Below, one piece after another: positions 36,112 to 44,310 of a stretch of 64,000 nucleotides of DNA. The DNA lies in assembly GCA_041395105.1 (NCBI GenBank), contig JAWLBB010000002.1:930001-994000 (forward strand), given 5' to 3'. This stretch comes from Opitutaceae bacterium. Lineage in GTDB: Bacteria > Verrucomicrobiota > Verrucomicrobiia > Opitutales > Opitutaceae. Made by a program: the position numbers and the translations under genes. Every line of letters begins with the position of its first letter. Position 1 is the stretch's first letter. Below the pieces are notes generated by a model. It was not told the origin of the DNA and did not search any database. It was given only the letters and a program-made list of their open reading frames with translations.

Positions 36112-38238
36112 ATGTCCCTCACTGAGATCATTGCCTTCGCTGCAGCAGGTCTCGCCTGCCTGCTTGCCCTGAGTGCGGTCATTCCCCGGGGACGCAGCCT
36201 GACCCACTGGCTCTTCGCCGCCGGCATGGTCGCCCTGGCCGCCGATGCTTTCTTCCTCGGGTTCAGTCTGCTGGAACGCGATCCTGCCCATGCGGTTTAC
36301 CTCCAGCGCTGGCGTCACCTCGCCCTCGCCCTCGCTCCCGCGCTCTGGCTGGCCTTTGCCCTGACCTATGCCCGGGGAAACAAGCTCGCATTCCTCCGTC
36401 AGTGGACCTTCGGCCTGATCGCCCTGATCGCTCTCCCCCTCGCGCTCTTCATATTCAACAACAACGGGCTCTTCACCGAGCTGGCCATGGACGACGACGG
36501 GCAGCTTGCTTTTCTCGCACTCGGCTGGACCGGCTATGCCATTCACATGGGAGTGGTCATCGGGGCGGTCCTGATCCTGATGCACCTCGAGCGGACCTTC
36601 CGGGCTTCCGTCGGGAGCACCCGCTGGCGGATCAAGTTCATGCTGATGGGCACCGCGCTGGTTTGGGCCGTGCTCTTCTACTCAAGCAGCCAAGCCGTTG
36701 TCTTCCGGGCGATCGACTTCTCCATCCTGGGCATCGATGGCCTTGGTCTCATTCTCGGCGGCCTGCTCATGGCACGGACCATGGTCCGTGTCGGCCATTT
36801 CCAGACCGAACTTTACCCGCCAAGAACCGTGGTCTACGGATCGATCACCCTGCTCCTTGCCGGGCTCTATCTTTTTGTCGTCGGTGTCATGGCCAAGATC
36901 GTCGCCTTTCTCGGAGGTGACGCCGGCTTCACCCTGAAGGCTCTCTTCGTTCTTGTCGCCCTGGTCGCCACCGCCCTCGTGCTGCAGTCGGACCGCGTCC
37001 GCGTCAGCGTCCGGCAATTTGCCAGCCGCCATTTCCAGCGTCCTCTCCATGACTACCGCTCGATCTGGCAGAAAGTAACCGAGGCCACGGCCAAGGCAAC
37101 AGATCAAGACCAGCTCGGGACCCGGATGGTTGAGTTGATCGCTTTGGTATTCGAGGCGCACAGCGTAACCTACTGGAGCTGTTCGGAGAATGGTTCAATT
37201 CCGACCCTCCACCGGGCCGCGTCCACCGCCGAGGGAGCCGCCCGAACCTCCGACAAAGACCTGCAGCGAATCGACGATCCGGACGCCATCGACTCCTATC
37301 GCGAAGCCCTCGAACCGTTCAGTTATGAGTCGTCGACTCAAGCGTGGGCTGTTCAGCTGCGTGACCGCACGCCCCGTCAATTCCCCGAATTTCATGCGCC
37401 ACGCATCGCCCTGCCGCTGACCGTGCAGTCGGAATTTCTTGGACTCGTCACAATCGGCGACCGGATCGGCGGCATCCCCTTCCGGACCCAGGACCTCGAG
37501 ATCCTCCAGAGCGTCGGCAACCAGTTTGCCGCCAGCCTCTACAATCTTCGCCTCTCCCGGCGAATGGCGGAAATCAAGGAGATCGAGGCCTTCCAGACAA
37601 TGGCGACCTTCTTTGTCCACGATCTGAAGAACGCCATCTCAGGACTCCGTCTGATGGCACGGAATCTGGAAACCCAGTATGCCAATCCCGAATTCAGAGA
37701 GGACGCCGTCCGGGCGGTCTCGAGATCAGTTGACCGGATCGAAGACCTGATCGCGCGCATGACCCAGTTCCGTCAACAGATGCAGATCAAACCGGAGCCG
37801 GCCGACTTCAACGGCGTGATCCAGGAGGCTCTCGACCGAATCGGCGACCACCCCCGTGCCACGGTGACGACCGACCTTGGGACCCTCCCGCGGATCGAGA
37901 TCGACCGGGAGCAGATCGGCTCCGTCCTGAGCAATCTGGTCCTAAACGCGATCCAGTCGACCGGGAATCCGGTCAGCGTGCACATCCGATCCGAGGTGGC
38001 GGACAACGGTATCGAGTTGACCGTGACGGATGACGGATCCGGGATGGATGAGACCTTCATCCGGACCCGGCTCTTCCGGCCGTTTCAAACGACAAAGAAA
38101 CAGGGACTGGGTATCGGTATGTTCCAATGCAAGACGATCGTGGAAGCCCATGGCGGAAGGATCTCGGTGGAGAGCGAGGTGAACGTCGGAACAACGTTCC
38201 GGATTTATCTGCCGATTTCCAAGCAGGAAGAAGATTGA
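36112..38238 (+). CDS. prsK: PrsK-like membrane histidine kinase
   Basis: 708 residues from ATG 36112 (the frame is open from 36076 but that part is repeat). N-terminal about 300 residues are about eight hydrophobic helices, followed by a GAF-like region (about 315-480), the phosphoacceptor box FFVHDLKNAISGLRLM (His503) and an ATPase domain with LVLNAIQS, DDGSGMDE and GLGIGMFQCKTIV. This matches the PrsK kinase of PEP-CTERM/exosortase systems. It should phosphorylate the response regulator PrsR encoded next. Its TGA stop is the first bases of repeat element F. Confidence 0.9.
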   Translation: MSLTEIIAFAAAGLACLLALSAVIPRGRSLTHWLFAAGMVALAADAFFLGFSLLERDPAHAVYLQRWRHLALALAPALWLAFALTYARGNKLAFLRQWTFGLIALIALPLALFIFNNNGLFTELAMDDDGQLAFLALGWTGYAIHMGVVIGAVLILMHLERTFRASVGSTRWRIKFMLMGTALVWAVLFYSSSQAVVFRAIDFSILGIDGLGLILGGLLMARTMVRVGHFQTELYPPRTVVYGSITLLLAGLYLFVVGVMAKIVAFLGGDAGFTLKALFVLVALVATALVLQSDRVRVSVRQFASRHFQRPLHDYRSIWQKVTEATAKATDQDQLGTRMVELIALVFEAHSVTYWSCSENGSIPTLHRAASTAEGAARTSDKDLQRIDDPDAIDSYREALEPFSYESSTQAWAVQLRDRTPRQFPEFHAPRIALPLTVQSEFLGLVTIGDRIGGIPFRTQDLEILQSVGNQFAASLYNLRLSRRMAEIKEIEAFQTMATFFVHDLKNAISGLRLMARNLETQYANPEFREDAVRAVSRSVDRIEDLIARMTQFRQQMQIKPEPADFNGVIQEALDRIGDHPRATVTTDLGTLPRIEIDREQIGSVLSNLVLNAIQSTGNPVSVHIRSEVADNGIELTVTDDGSGMDETFIRTRLFRPFQTTKKQGLGIGMFQCKTIVEAHGGRISVESEVNVGTTFRIYLPISKQEED

Positions 38239-38391
38239 ACTACAAAGGAACGAAGGTAACAAAGGTCCGGATCAAGATAGAATCGATCATAAAGGGAGAA
38301 ATTCCTCAGATCTAGAACAGCAACCTCCTGATCCAAGCCATCCCAAACTCTTCTCGGTTCAAACCTTTGTTACCTTCGTTCCTTTGCAGTT
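38238..38391 (+). repeat. Inverted-repeat element F between prsK and prsR
   Basis: 29-bp arms: left 38238-38266 begins AACTACAAAGGAACGAAGG, right 38363-38391 is its complement with one mismatch. Left arm starts at the last base of the prsK stop; right arm ends 16 bases before the prsR ATG. Confidence 0.88.
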
Positions 38392-38407
38392 ATCCCGTCT
38401 CCCCGAG

Positions 38408-39763
38408 ATGAAACAATCCCTCCTCATAGTCGATGATGACGACGAGATCCGGACGCAGATGCGTTGGGCGCTGGCGGAGGATTACGAGATCCTTCAGGCC
38501 CAGGACCGGACCTCGGCGCTGAAGGTCTTTCGCTCGGAAAAGCCCCTCGTCGTGCTTCTCGATCTCGGTCTCCCTCCCCACTCGGGAACCCCAGAGGAAG
38601 GTCTGGCGGCGCTGGCCGAGATCCTCGAGGAGGACCCGCGGGCCAAGGTCATCGTGATAACGGGGCAGGACGACAAGGCCATCGCCCTGCAGGCCATCGG
38701 GGCCGGGGCCTACGATTTCATGGGCAAGCCGGTCGACGTCGACATCCTGGTCCCCACCCTAAAACGGGCCTTCCATGTAGCTTCGCTCGAACGGGAGTTC
38801 TCGAAGATCCGTAAGAGTCAGCCAACCGATCAATTCGAGGGCATGCTGGGTTCGAGTCCAAAGATGGATTCCGTCTTCTCGTCCATCCGCAAAGTCGCCA
38901 CGGCCGATGCCCCGGTCCTCATCCTCGGCGAAAGCGGAACCGGCAAGGAAATGGTCGCCCGGGCCATCCACGCCCGCAGCCGACGATCGGATGGGCCCTT
39001 TGTCGCGCTCAACTGCAGCGCCATTCCCGAGACTCTGCTTGAGAGCGAGTTGTTCGGTCACGAGAAGGGCTCCTTTACCGGCGCCCATGCGCAGCGGCTC
39101 GGACGGATCGAGCATGCCAGCGGGGGCACCCTCTTCCTCGATGAAATCGGCGAGATTTCGGCCCCGATCCAGGTCAAGCTCCTGCGCTTCCTCCAGGAAC
39201 AGCGGATCGAGCGGGTGGGCGGCCGGGAGGAAATCGTCGTCGAAGCCCGGGTGGTTGCCGCGACCAACATCGACCTGACCAAGGCGATGGCCAATGGCAG
39301 CTTCCGCGAAGACCTCTACTACCGTCTGGGCGTGGTCGAGATCAAGCTGCCGGCCCTGCGCGACCGCGGGGACGATACCCAGCTCTTGGCCAGGTATTTC
39401 CTTCAGCAATACGCCGAACAAAACGGCAAGACCGGAGTCACCTTCGGGAAATCCGCACTCACCGCGATCTCCCGGCACGAATGGCCGGGCAACGTCCGCG
39501 AACTTCAGAACAAGGTCCGACGCGCGGTCATCATGGCCGACCGGAAACAACTCTCGCCCGAGGATCTGGAATTGGGCGATGGATCCGGCCGGGCCAGATC
39601 CACCAACCTCAAAGAGGCCCGAGAAGCGCTTGAGCGGGAGATGATCACCGACGCTCTGAAGCGGAATGAAGGCAAAATCACCCAAGCCGCCGAGCAGCTC
39701 GGCATAAGCCGGCCCACCCTCTATGATCTAATGGGGAAATTGGGGATTGAGAGAGGCGGCTGA
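38408..39763 (+). CDS. prsR: PrsR-like sigma-54-dependent response regulator
   Basis: 451 residues from ATG 38408. Receiver domain with DDDDE acidic pocket and phospho-Asp52 in VVLLDLGLP; AAA+ domain with Walker A GESGTGKEMVARAI (from about residue 174), the sigma-54-contact loop GSFTGAHAQ and LFLDEIGEI; C-terminal Fis-type helix-turn-helix ITQAAEQLGISRPTLYDLM. NtrC-family activators of this kind drive sigma-54 promoters; three CTERM genes here have such promoters, so they are the likely regulon. Partner kinase is PrsK upstream. Confidence 0.93.
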   Translation: MKQSLLIVDDDDEIRTQMRWALAEDYEILQAQDRTSALKVFRSEKPLVVLLDLGLPPHSGTPEEGLAALAEILEEDPRAKVIVITGQDDKAIALQAIGAGAYDFMGKPVDVDILVPTLKRAFHVASLEREFSKIRKSQPTDQFEGMLGSSPKMDSVFSSIRKVATADAPVLILGESGTGKEMVARAIHARSRRSDGPFVALNCSAIPETLLESELFGHEKGSFTGAHAQRLGRIEHASGGTLFLDEIGEISAPIQVKLLRFLQEQRIERVGGREEIVVEARVVAATNIDLTKAMANGSFREDLYYRLGVVEIKLPALRDRGDDTQLLARYFLQQYAEQNGKTGVTFGKSALTAISRHEWPGNVRELQNKVRRAVIMADRKQLSPEDLELGDGSGRARSTNLKEAREALEREMITDALKRNEGKITQAAEQLGISRPTLYDLMGKLGIERGG

Positions 39764-40065
39764 GCCACCGGTGGACCCGACTTCGCTCTTCGAGCTTCGA
39801 CGGGCAAGCTGTGGACGGTCGACGGAGGACCGCGGTGTAGGCCCGGCGCTGGCGCCGGAAAGGGGGCGAGAGGATGGTGTGATTGATTGGTTCATACCCG
39901 CTTCGCTCAAGTGGAGCCTGGCAACATCCCGGCCCGAAAGCGTCGGGAAAACGAAAGGGGAAGGACGAGATGAGGACCGCGATGGGATACCGTTCCTTTC
40001 AGTAGAATTTTACATTTCGACCGAACCGCCACAGCGATCACCTGGAACCGAACGCCCCCTGCGGG

Positions 40066-40088
40066 TTTGTAACATATTATGTTACAAA
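40066..40088. promoter_or_regulatory. Perfect 11-bp inverted repeat, TTTGTAACATA...
   Basis: TTTGTAACATA, one T, TATGTTACAAA. A typical size and symmetry for an operator; it is far AT-richer than the neighbourhood. No gene starts near it: the nearest start is 40617. Confidence 0.5.
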
Positions 40089-40549
40089 TCTGCAGAATAT
40101 TAGGTCCATCGGAAGCTGCTCGTAAGGTTTCTCCCACAGCGATGAATCAGCTGTAAACTGATCCGACACTCAGGAATGAGGCCGAAGAGTTCCTTTACCC
40201 GTCCGCTCTGAGTGCGAATCCCCCCGAGATTCGCCGGGTCGCACAGGTGTCTGGAATCGAACCCCAATGAGTCACTACTATTTGTTATTTAGCTACTTAC
40301 AAGCTCAGGAACCCAAGCCGCGACCGGTTCATGTTGCCGTATTCATTCAGTAGTCCGGCCGAAAACGAGCGAACCCTGCCCCGCCAGGGGACCCTGATCT
40401 TTCGATGGTGCGTCGGCTTCGTTTACACTTTCCAATCGAAGGGCGTGTGAGAGGGGAATTTTCATCCCGCTGGCCTTCTCTTATAAGCGTTTGGTTAGCA
40501 GATAGTTAAAAACACACTTGCCAACTCGCTTCGAGCTTTCTCATTATCG

Positions 40550-40565
40550 TGGCACACATTAAGCT
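40550..40565 (+). promoter_or_regulatory. Sigma-54 (-24/-12) promoter of the CTERM gene at 40617
   Basis: TGGCACACATTAAGCT has the full TGGCAC -24 element and GC at the right place, 52 bases before the ATG. Supports PrsR control. Confidence 0.75.
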
Positions 40566-40616
40566 TTCGCCCTCCCGAAACCCTCTCTGACCGCCCCTCC
40601 TCCAAACCAAACTCCG

Positions 40617-41249
40617 ATGGCTCGCACCAGCAAACTCCTCGCAATTGCAACCGTCCTTTTCGCCCTGCATTCCCAAGCGCTGGCCCTCCTGACTTGGAAG
40701 GACTACGACGGCTTCAAGAAGACCGGTACGGCTTTGGATTTTCTGAATGAACCCTATGGATCCGGGGACACGACCTATGATCTGGGCTTTCAGGGTTCTT
40801 TCAACATCCTGAATGACGGCTTCGACCCATTGGCTCACTTCATCACCGGAGCAAAGGTCGGCTTTTCCTTTGCCGATGACGGAAACGACGCTGGCGAGTG
40901 GGTTGATATCACCCTGGATTCAACCAAGATCTGGAATGACCTTGAGGTTGACGGGTCTCACCCGGCGACCAATTTCGATTGGCACGTAAAGGATATCTCC
41001 GGCATCGGGATTCTCATGGGGAGCCTTCAAGCGGATGGGAAACTCGCCTACACCGTGCGGCTTCAGCAGAAGCTGTCGGACTCCTCCCACAGCCGCGAGG
41101 ATGTTTACCTCAAAGAGGCCAAACTGGTTGCGTGGGGTGATGTTCGCCGGGTCCCTGACTCAGGCACCACCCTGTTGCTTCTCGGCCTCGGTCTTCTTTC
41201 GATCGGAGCAACCTCCAGACTTCTGCCCACGCGCACGACAGTTCCCTGA
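40617..41249 (+). CDS. Small secreted VPDSG-CTERM protein
   Basis: 210 residues. Signal peptide ARTSKLLAIATVLFALHSQALA; C-terminal tail VPDSGTTLLLLGLGLLSIGATSRLLPT, an exact VPDSG motif followed by a Leu-rich helix; the basic end (SRLLPTRTTVP) is longer than usual. The middle (GFKKTGTALDFLNEP, FNILNDGFDPLAHFITGAKVGFSFADDG) looks like a beta-rich secreted domain of unknown role. Exosortase substrate. Preceded by a sigma-54 promoter. Confidence 0.92.
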   Translation: MARTSKLLAIATVLFALHSQALALLTWKDYDGFKKTGTALDFLNEPYGSGDTTYDLGFQGSFNILNDGFDPLAHFITGAKVGFSFADDGNDAGEWVDITLDSTKIWNDLEVDGSHPATNFDWHVKDISGIGILMGSLQADGKLAYTVRLQQKLSDSSHSREDVYLKEAKLVAWGDVRRVPDSGTTLLLLGLGLLSIGATSRLLPTRTTVP

Positions 41250-41784
41250 TCGATTTAGCCGCCATTGTCTTTGCTCTGGCGGGTTTCGAGACCTACCCGC
41301 TATTGCAGAGGCACCCGGGTCGATTCCCGTCGCTGGAGCGACTTTTTCTCGCGCCCGCCGAGAGTCGCACCGGTTTCGTCAGCCTCGGACAGCGATCTGT
41401 CTGGTGAAACTTGGGCTGATCTGACCGACCACGCAGAATCGCGATCACGCCTTGCTTGATGCCCGCCTGGCGTCTGTGAGACTACCGGCTCGGACTCGGA
41501 AACAGTCCGCAGCCCCAACCAGAATCACAATGTATCTATGAACTGGGGACCCACCCGCCTCCGGGACAATACTGCAAAACGAGCTCGCTCCGATCTCTGA
41601 AGAATCAGCCCAAGTGTAAAAACAAGGAGAAACCCTTAGGTACCCCACGGGAGGAACCATACCGTTTCGACACCGGGTTTCCCTGTTCATGAGGGTTCAC
41701 TCGATTCGCAGATTGACCCAACCGTAAAGGACTTGCGAAACTATCGGCGTCACGGAGATACCAATACATACGAGGGAACCATTT
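41250..41784 (+). other. Gap between two CTERM genes
   Basis: About 530 bases, no gene seen. A structured stretch near 41335 (GCGACT..CTCG / CGAGAGTCGC) could be an RNA hairpin. No sigma-54 match upstream of the next gene. Confidence 0.45.
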
Positions 41785-42486
41785 ATGAAAAAGCTGATTT
41801 TGACAACTATGGCGGTCGGTGCGATGGGCCTTACCCAGGCATTCGGCCTTCTGATTACCATGGGAGCTAGCAACTCAGGTCCCGGAAACTACCAGGCGAC
41901 ACCACTTGGGGAATTTTCCTCGGTGCTGGACAACTACGCTGCCGGTGCGAAAAACACCACGCAGTTCGGTACGTTCTGCCTTGAGAGAAACGAGTTCTTC
42001 ACTCCCGGCTCAACGGTGTTGCAGGTCGAACTGAGCCTCCACGCCAAAGCAGGCGGAAATGGCGGACCGTACGAATCACTACCGGGAGGAGGAGTGGGTG
42101 ATCCGATCTCCAAGGGAACTGCCGAGCTCTATCGACTCTTCGCCACGGGCCAGCTGAATTCGGTTATCGCTGGATATTCCTATTCCTCTGGATCCGCCAA
42201 TGATGAGCTCCAGAACGCATTTTGGCGCTTGGAAGGCGAAACACCGGTTGACAACGACAACGTGTATTTCGACTGGATTGAGGCCAACGTTGCGAATTTC
42301 GCTGACAACTACGACGGCACGTCCATCCGGGTAATGAACCTGACCCATCGAGACTCTGCCGGCGCAATCGTCAACAAGCAGGACCAGCTCGTCTACCTCG
42401 GTGTTCCAGACGGAGGCATGACCCTGGCGCTGCTCGGGCTTGGCCTGGCCGGCCTGGCCACGATCCGGCGGCGATTTATGGCCTGA
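41785..42486 (+). CDS. Small secreted VPDSG-CTERM-type protein
   Basis: 233 residues. Signal peptide KKLILTTMAVGAMGLTQAFG; C-terminal VPDGGMTLALLGLGLAGLATIRRRFMA. The middle contains FCLERNEFF and ASANDELQNAFWRLEGE-like beta regions, unrecognised. Fourth exosortase substrate of the window. Unlike the other three, I see no -24/-12 promoter in the 280 bases upstream, so it may be regulated differently. A strong terminator follows. Confidence 0.9.
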   Translation: MKKLILTTMAVGAMGLTQAFGLLITMGASNSGPGNYQATPLGEFSSVLDNYAAGAKNTTQFGTFCLERNEFFTPGSTVLQVELSLHAKAGGNGGPYESLPGGGVGDPISKGTAELYRLFATGQLNSVIAGYSYSSGSANDELQNAFWRLEGETPVDNDNVYFDWIEANVANFADNYDGTSIRVMNLTHRDSAGAIVNKQDQLVYLGVPDGGMTLALLGLGLAGLATIRRRFMA

Positions 42487-42512
42487 TCGCTTCGGGGAAA
42501 TCCTGCTCTCTC

Positions 42513-42543
42513 AAAGGACGCGGCCTCGGCCGCGTCCTTTTTC
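42513..42543 (+). terminator. Rho-independent terminator after the last CTERM gene
   Basis: AAAGGACGCGG, loop CCTCGG, CCGCGTCCTTT then TTC: a long perfect GC-rich stem. Confidence 0.9.
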
Positions 42544-42603
42544 GTTCGGATGAGGCCCGGTTGGAGTTTGGTTTGAACTGCCAAGGAACTACCGAGTCGA
42601 AGA

Positions 42604-42693
42604 CGACATGACCACTACCGAACGAAGTGACACCTCAACGAGCGTAGCGAAGTACCGAGTGTAACGACACATTCATTACAGAGCCCAAGGAAC
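42604..42693 (+). repeat. 90-base dispersed repeat, copy 2
   Basis: One mismatch from 33335-33424 over the whole length. Confidence 0.9.
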
Positions 42694-42863
42694 CAAAGGC
42701 GGGCTCTGGGCAGGCGAAGTAGAGAGATTTCAAACAAGGATTGCCGCATCCGGCTTCACAATGCTACGCCAGGACAAGTAGAGGCGTGGCTACAATTCGG
42801 ATACGACCTGTGACAGCGGCCTCCCGGGCGCTCAGACCTGCGACAGGCCTACGATCTCCGATC

Positions 42864-43235
42864 TCACTCCTTCGGGAAGTACCGAACATTGGGCAGGTTC
42901 TGGAAATGAACATCCTGGGTCCAGAGCACGGCCTCGTGAGCGACGGCCGTGGCAAGGATGATGCTGTCGGCGAGGGGCAAGGAGTAACGCGCGGCTTCCA
43001 AGGCCAGATCCTGGTCCAGGTTCACGACGGTTCCTGACTGCATCAGGCTGGCCACTTGCAGGGCCTCACCCTCTCCCTTTTCGCGAAGGACCTTCTTGAA
43101 GACCTCGCAGATGGTAATCACCGGAACGATCAGCCGTTCTGGATCCTCGAGCGCATCGGAGAAATGCCCGGCCACGGGCGAATCCGCAATCTCAAGCCAA
43201 CCAGAGGAATCGACGACGTTATACACGGTCGGCAT
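42864..43235 (-). CDS. PIN-domain protein (VapC-type toxin)
   Basis: 123 residues. Acidic active-site residues appear in YNVVDSSGWLEI, ITICEVFKKV, ADSIILATA and WTQDVHF, as in PIN ribonucleases. It overlaps the AbrB-type antitoxin gene by 17 nt, forming a two-gene toxin-antitoxin operon on the - strand. Confidence 0.88.
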   Translation of the reverse strand: MPTVYNVVDSSGWLEIADSPVAGHFSDALEDPERLIVPVITICEVFKKVLREKGEGEALQVASLMQSGTVVNLDQDLALEAARYSLPLADSIILATAVAHEAVLWTQDVHFQNLPNVRYFPKE

Positions 43236-43425
43236 CCCGCTCGATCACGGTGTCGATCCCCTTGAGGAATCCCCGCATCTTCTCGATCGGCCGAACCGGA
43301 ATCATCTCGACTCGATCCCGGTAGGTGACCACCCGCATCTTTTCGCCCGATTTCAGCTGAAGGGCATCGCGAACGCTCTTGGGAATCACGACTTGGAATT
43401 TCGGTGAGACAGTCACGGTATTCAT
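43219..43425 (-). CDS. AbrB/SpoVT-domain antitoxin
   Basis: 68 residues from the ATG at 43425. MNTVTVSPKFQVVIPKSVRDAL is the AbrB swapped-hairpin signature, with KSGEKMRVVTY after it. Such proteins bind DNA and neutralise the PIN toxin encoded next. A longer open frame to 43491 has no supporting sequence. Confidence 0.88.
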   Translation of the reverse strand: MNTVTVSPKFQVVIPKSVRDALQLKSGEKMRVVTYRDRVEMIPVRPIEKMRGFLKGIDTVIERDADRV

Positions 43426-43561
43426 ATCGATCCAACAACCGTAATACGTTATGTCGATCGATGCAAGAAATAACCAACAACGAGTAACCAATAACAGCGG
43501 TAACGCCGCTCAATCCGCAAAGCATTGCCTGAACGCCTGAAGTCTCTCATCATGCCCACCA

Positions 43562-43729
43562 ATGGCTGACAACAGGGTCGAGAACGGCACCGATCCCCAT
43601 GAGCAGATGCTGCGGCTGGTTGCCCGGGGATTCTACCGGGAACTCATCAATTACGGCGTCAAGGAGCCCCAGATCGTGACCGTCGCGGGGCATCTGCTCG
43701 ACAATGTGGTCCCTGAAAAGCCCGCCTGA
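43562..43729 (+). CDS. Small conserved-looking protein, 55 residues
   Basis: Not recognised. From ATG 43562: an acidic start (MADNRVENGTDPHEQ), then LRLVARGFYRELINYGV and VTVAGHLLDNVV, an amphipathic helical pattern with balanced codon use, so it looks coding. It overlaps by 26 nt with a second small ORF ahead of the GNAT gene. Confidence 0.55.
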   Translation: MADNRVENGTDPHEQMLRLVARGFYRELINYGVKEPQIVTVAGHLLDNVVPEKPA

Positions 43730-43820
43730 ATCCAAACCGATCGAAGCCTACAATCGTCTGTTCAGACTCCGGGATGTCAGGAATGGCTGGGAACCCACCG
43801 ATTGTCCGTCCATGACGTGA
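43704..43820 (+). CDS. Possible 38-residue protein between small ORF and GNAT gene
   Basis: ATG at 43704 inside the end of the previous ORF, stop at 43820. KPIEAYNRLFRLRDVRNGWEP looks plausible for a small protein, but length alone cannot prove it. It may also be the displaced N-terminal region of something else. Confidence 0.3.
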   Translation: MWSLKSPPESKPIEAYNRLFRLRDVRNGWEPTDCPSMT

Positions 43821-43863
43821 CGATTTTCCCTCCGGGAGGAGCATCCCAGACCTTCTCGAATGG

Positions 43864-44310
43864 TTGCAGATTCCCAGGATTCGCGACAGCTTTCATCCAC
43901 TCTTCCCGGATTCCGTGGAGGATCTGGCACGTCACCTTCTCGCCCCGGAACGCGAATACCTGGCCATTGCCTACAAGGACGAATTCGTCGGCACGATCGG
44001 CACGGAGACAATCGATCTCGCTTCCGGCAAAGCCGAAATGCGGAAGCTGGTCGGCAAGCCGCAGATGCGCGGAAAGGGCATCGGCAAGCGGGCGACCTTC
44101 CTCTTTCTCTACCACGCCTTTGCCATCCGAGGGTATGAGAAGATCTACCTGCACACTCTGGACGCGAATATCCGGAACCTGAATCTGAATGCGAACTTCG
44201 GTTTCATCCTAGAGGGGGTCTTCTTTGAGGATGTCGTGGTCGATGGGGCCCGGCGCGATGTGGTCCGCATGGCCCTGACCGAGCCGGTCTGGAGAAAGAT
44301 GTTTGAGTAG
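43864..44310 (+). CDS. GNAT-family N-acetyltransferase, N-terminus uncertain
   Basis: 148 residues from a TTG at 43864. VGKPQMRGKGIGKRATFLFL is the acetyl-CoA binding motif A (Q/RxxGxG/A), and LNANFGFILEGVFFEDVVVDG the late GNAT region. Frame before 43864 is open back to 43815 and reads DFPSGRSIPDLLEWLQ, a fitting GNAT start but with no start codon; the neighbouring frame reads RFSLREEHP just upstream, so a 1-nt indel around 43843-43850 is likely. Substrate unknown. Confidence 0.75.
   Translation: MQIPRIRDSFHPLFPDSVEDLARHLLAPEREYLAIAYKDEFVGTIGTETIDLASGKAEMRKLVGKPQMRGKGIGKRATFLFLYHAFAIRGYEKIYLHTLDANIRNLNLNANFGFILEGVFFEDVVVDGARRDVVRMALTEPVWRKMFE

Larger units (their letters stand above)
39764..40616 (+). 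other. Gap downstream of prsR with palindrome and promoter
   Basis: About 850 bases. Contains a segment shared with 33487, a heptamer-like bit near 39808, an AT-rich palindrome at 40066-40088 and the sigma-54 promoter at 40550. No gene seen; the ORF in 39747-40103 lacks coding features. Confidence 0.6.
42487..42863 (+). other. Gap holding terminator and dispersed repeats
   Basis: Contains the terminator above, a single degenerate arm of the inverted-repeat family (TTGAACTGCCAAGGAAC near 42571) and the second copy of the 90-base repeat (42604-42693). No gene seen. Confidence 0.6.

Noticed and set aside
40230..40270. Possible tRNA/tmRNA T-arm on the - strand (GGGGTTCGATTCCAG)
   Set aside because: No acceptor stem, D arm or anticodon arm can be paired around it.
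41310..41345. tRNA-like 3' end (CCCGGGTCGATTCCCGTCG)
   Set aside because: The loop is one base short of the normal seven and there is no cloverleaf upstream.
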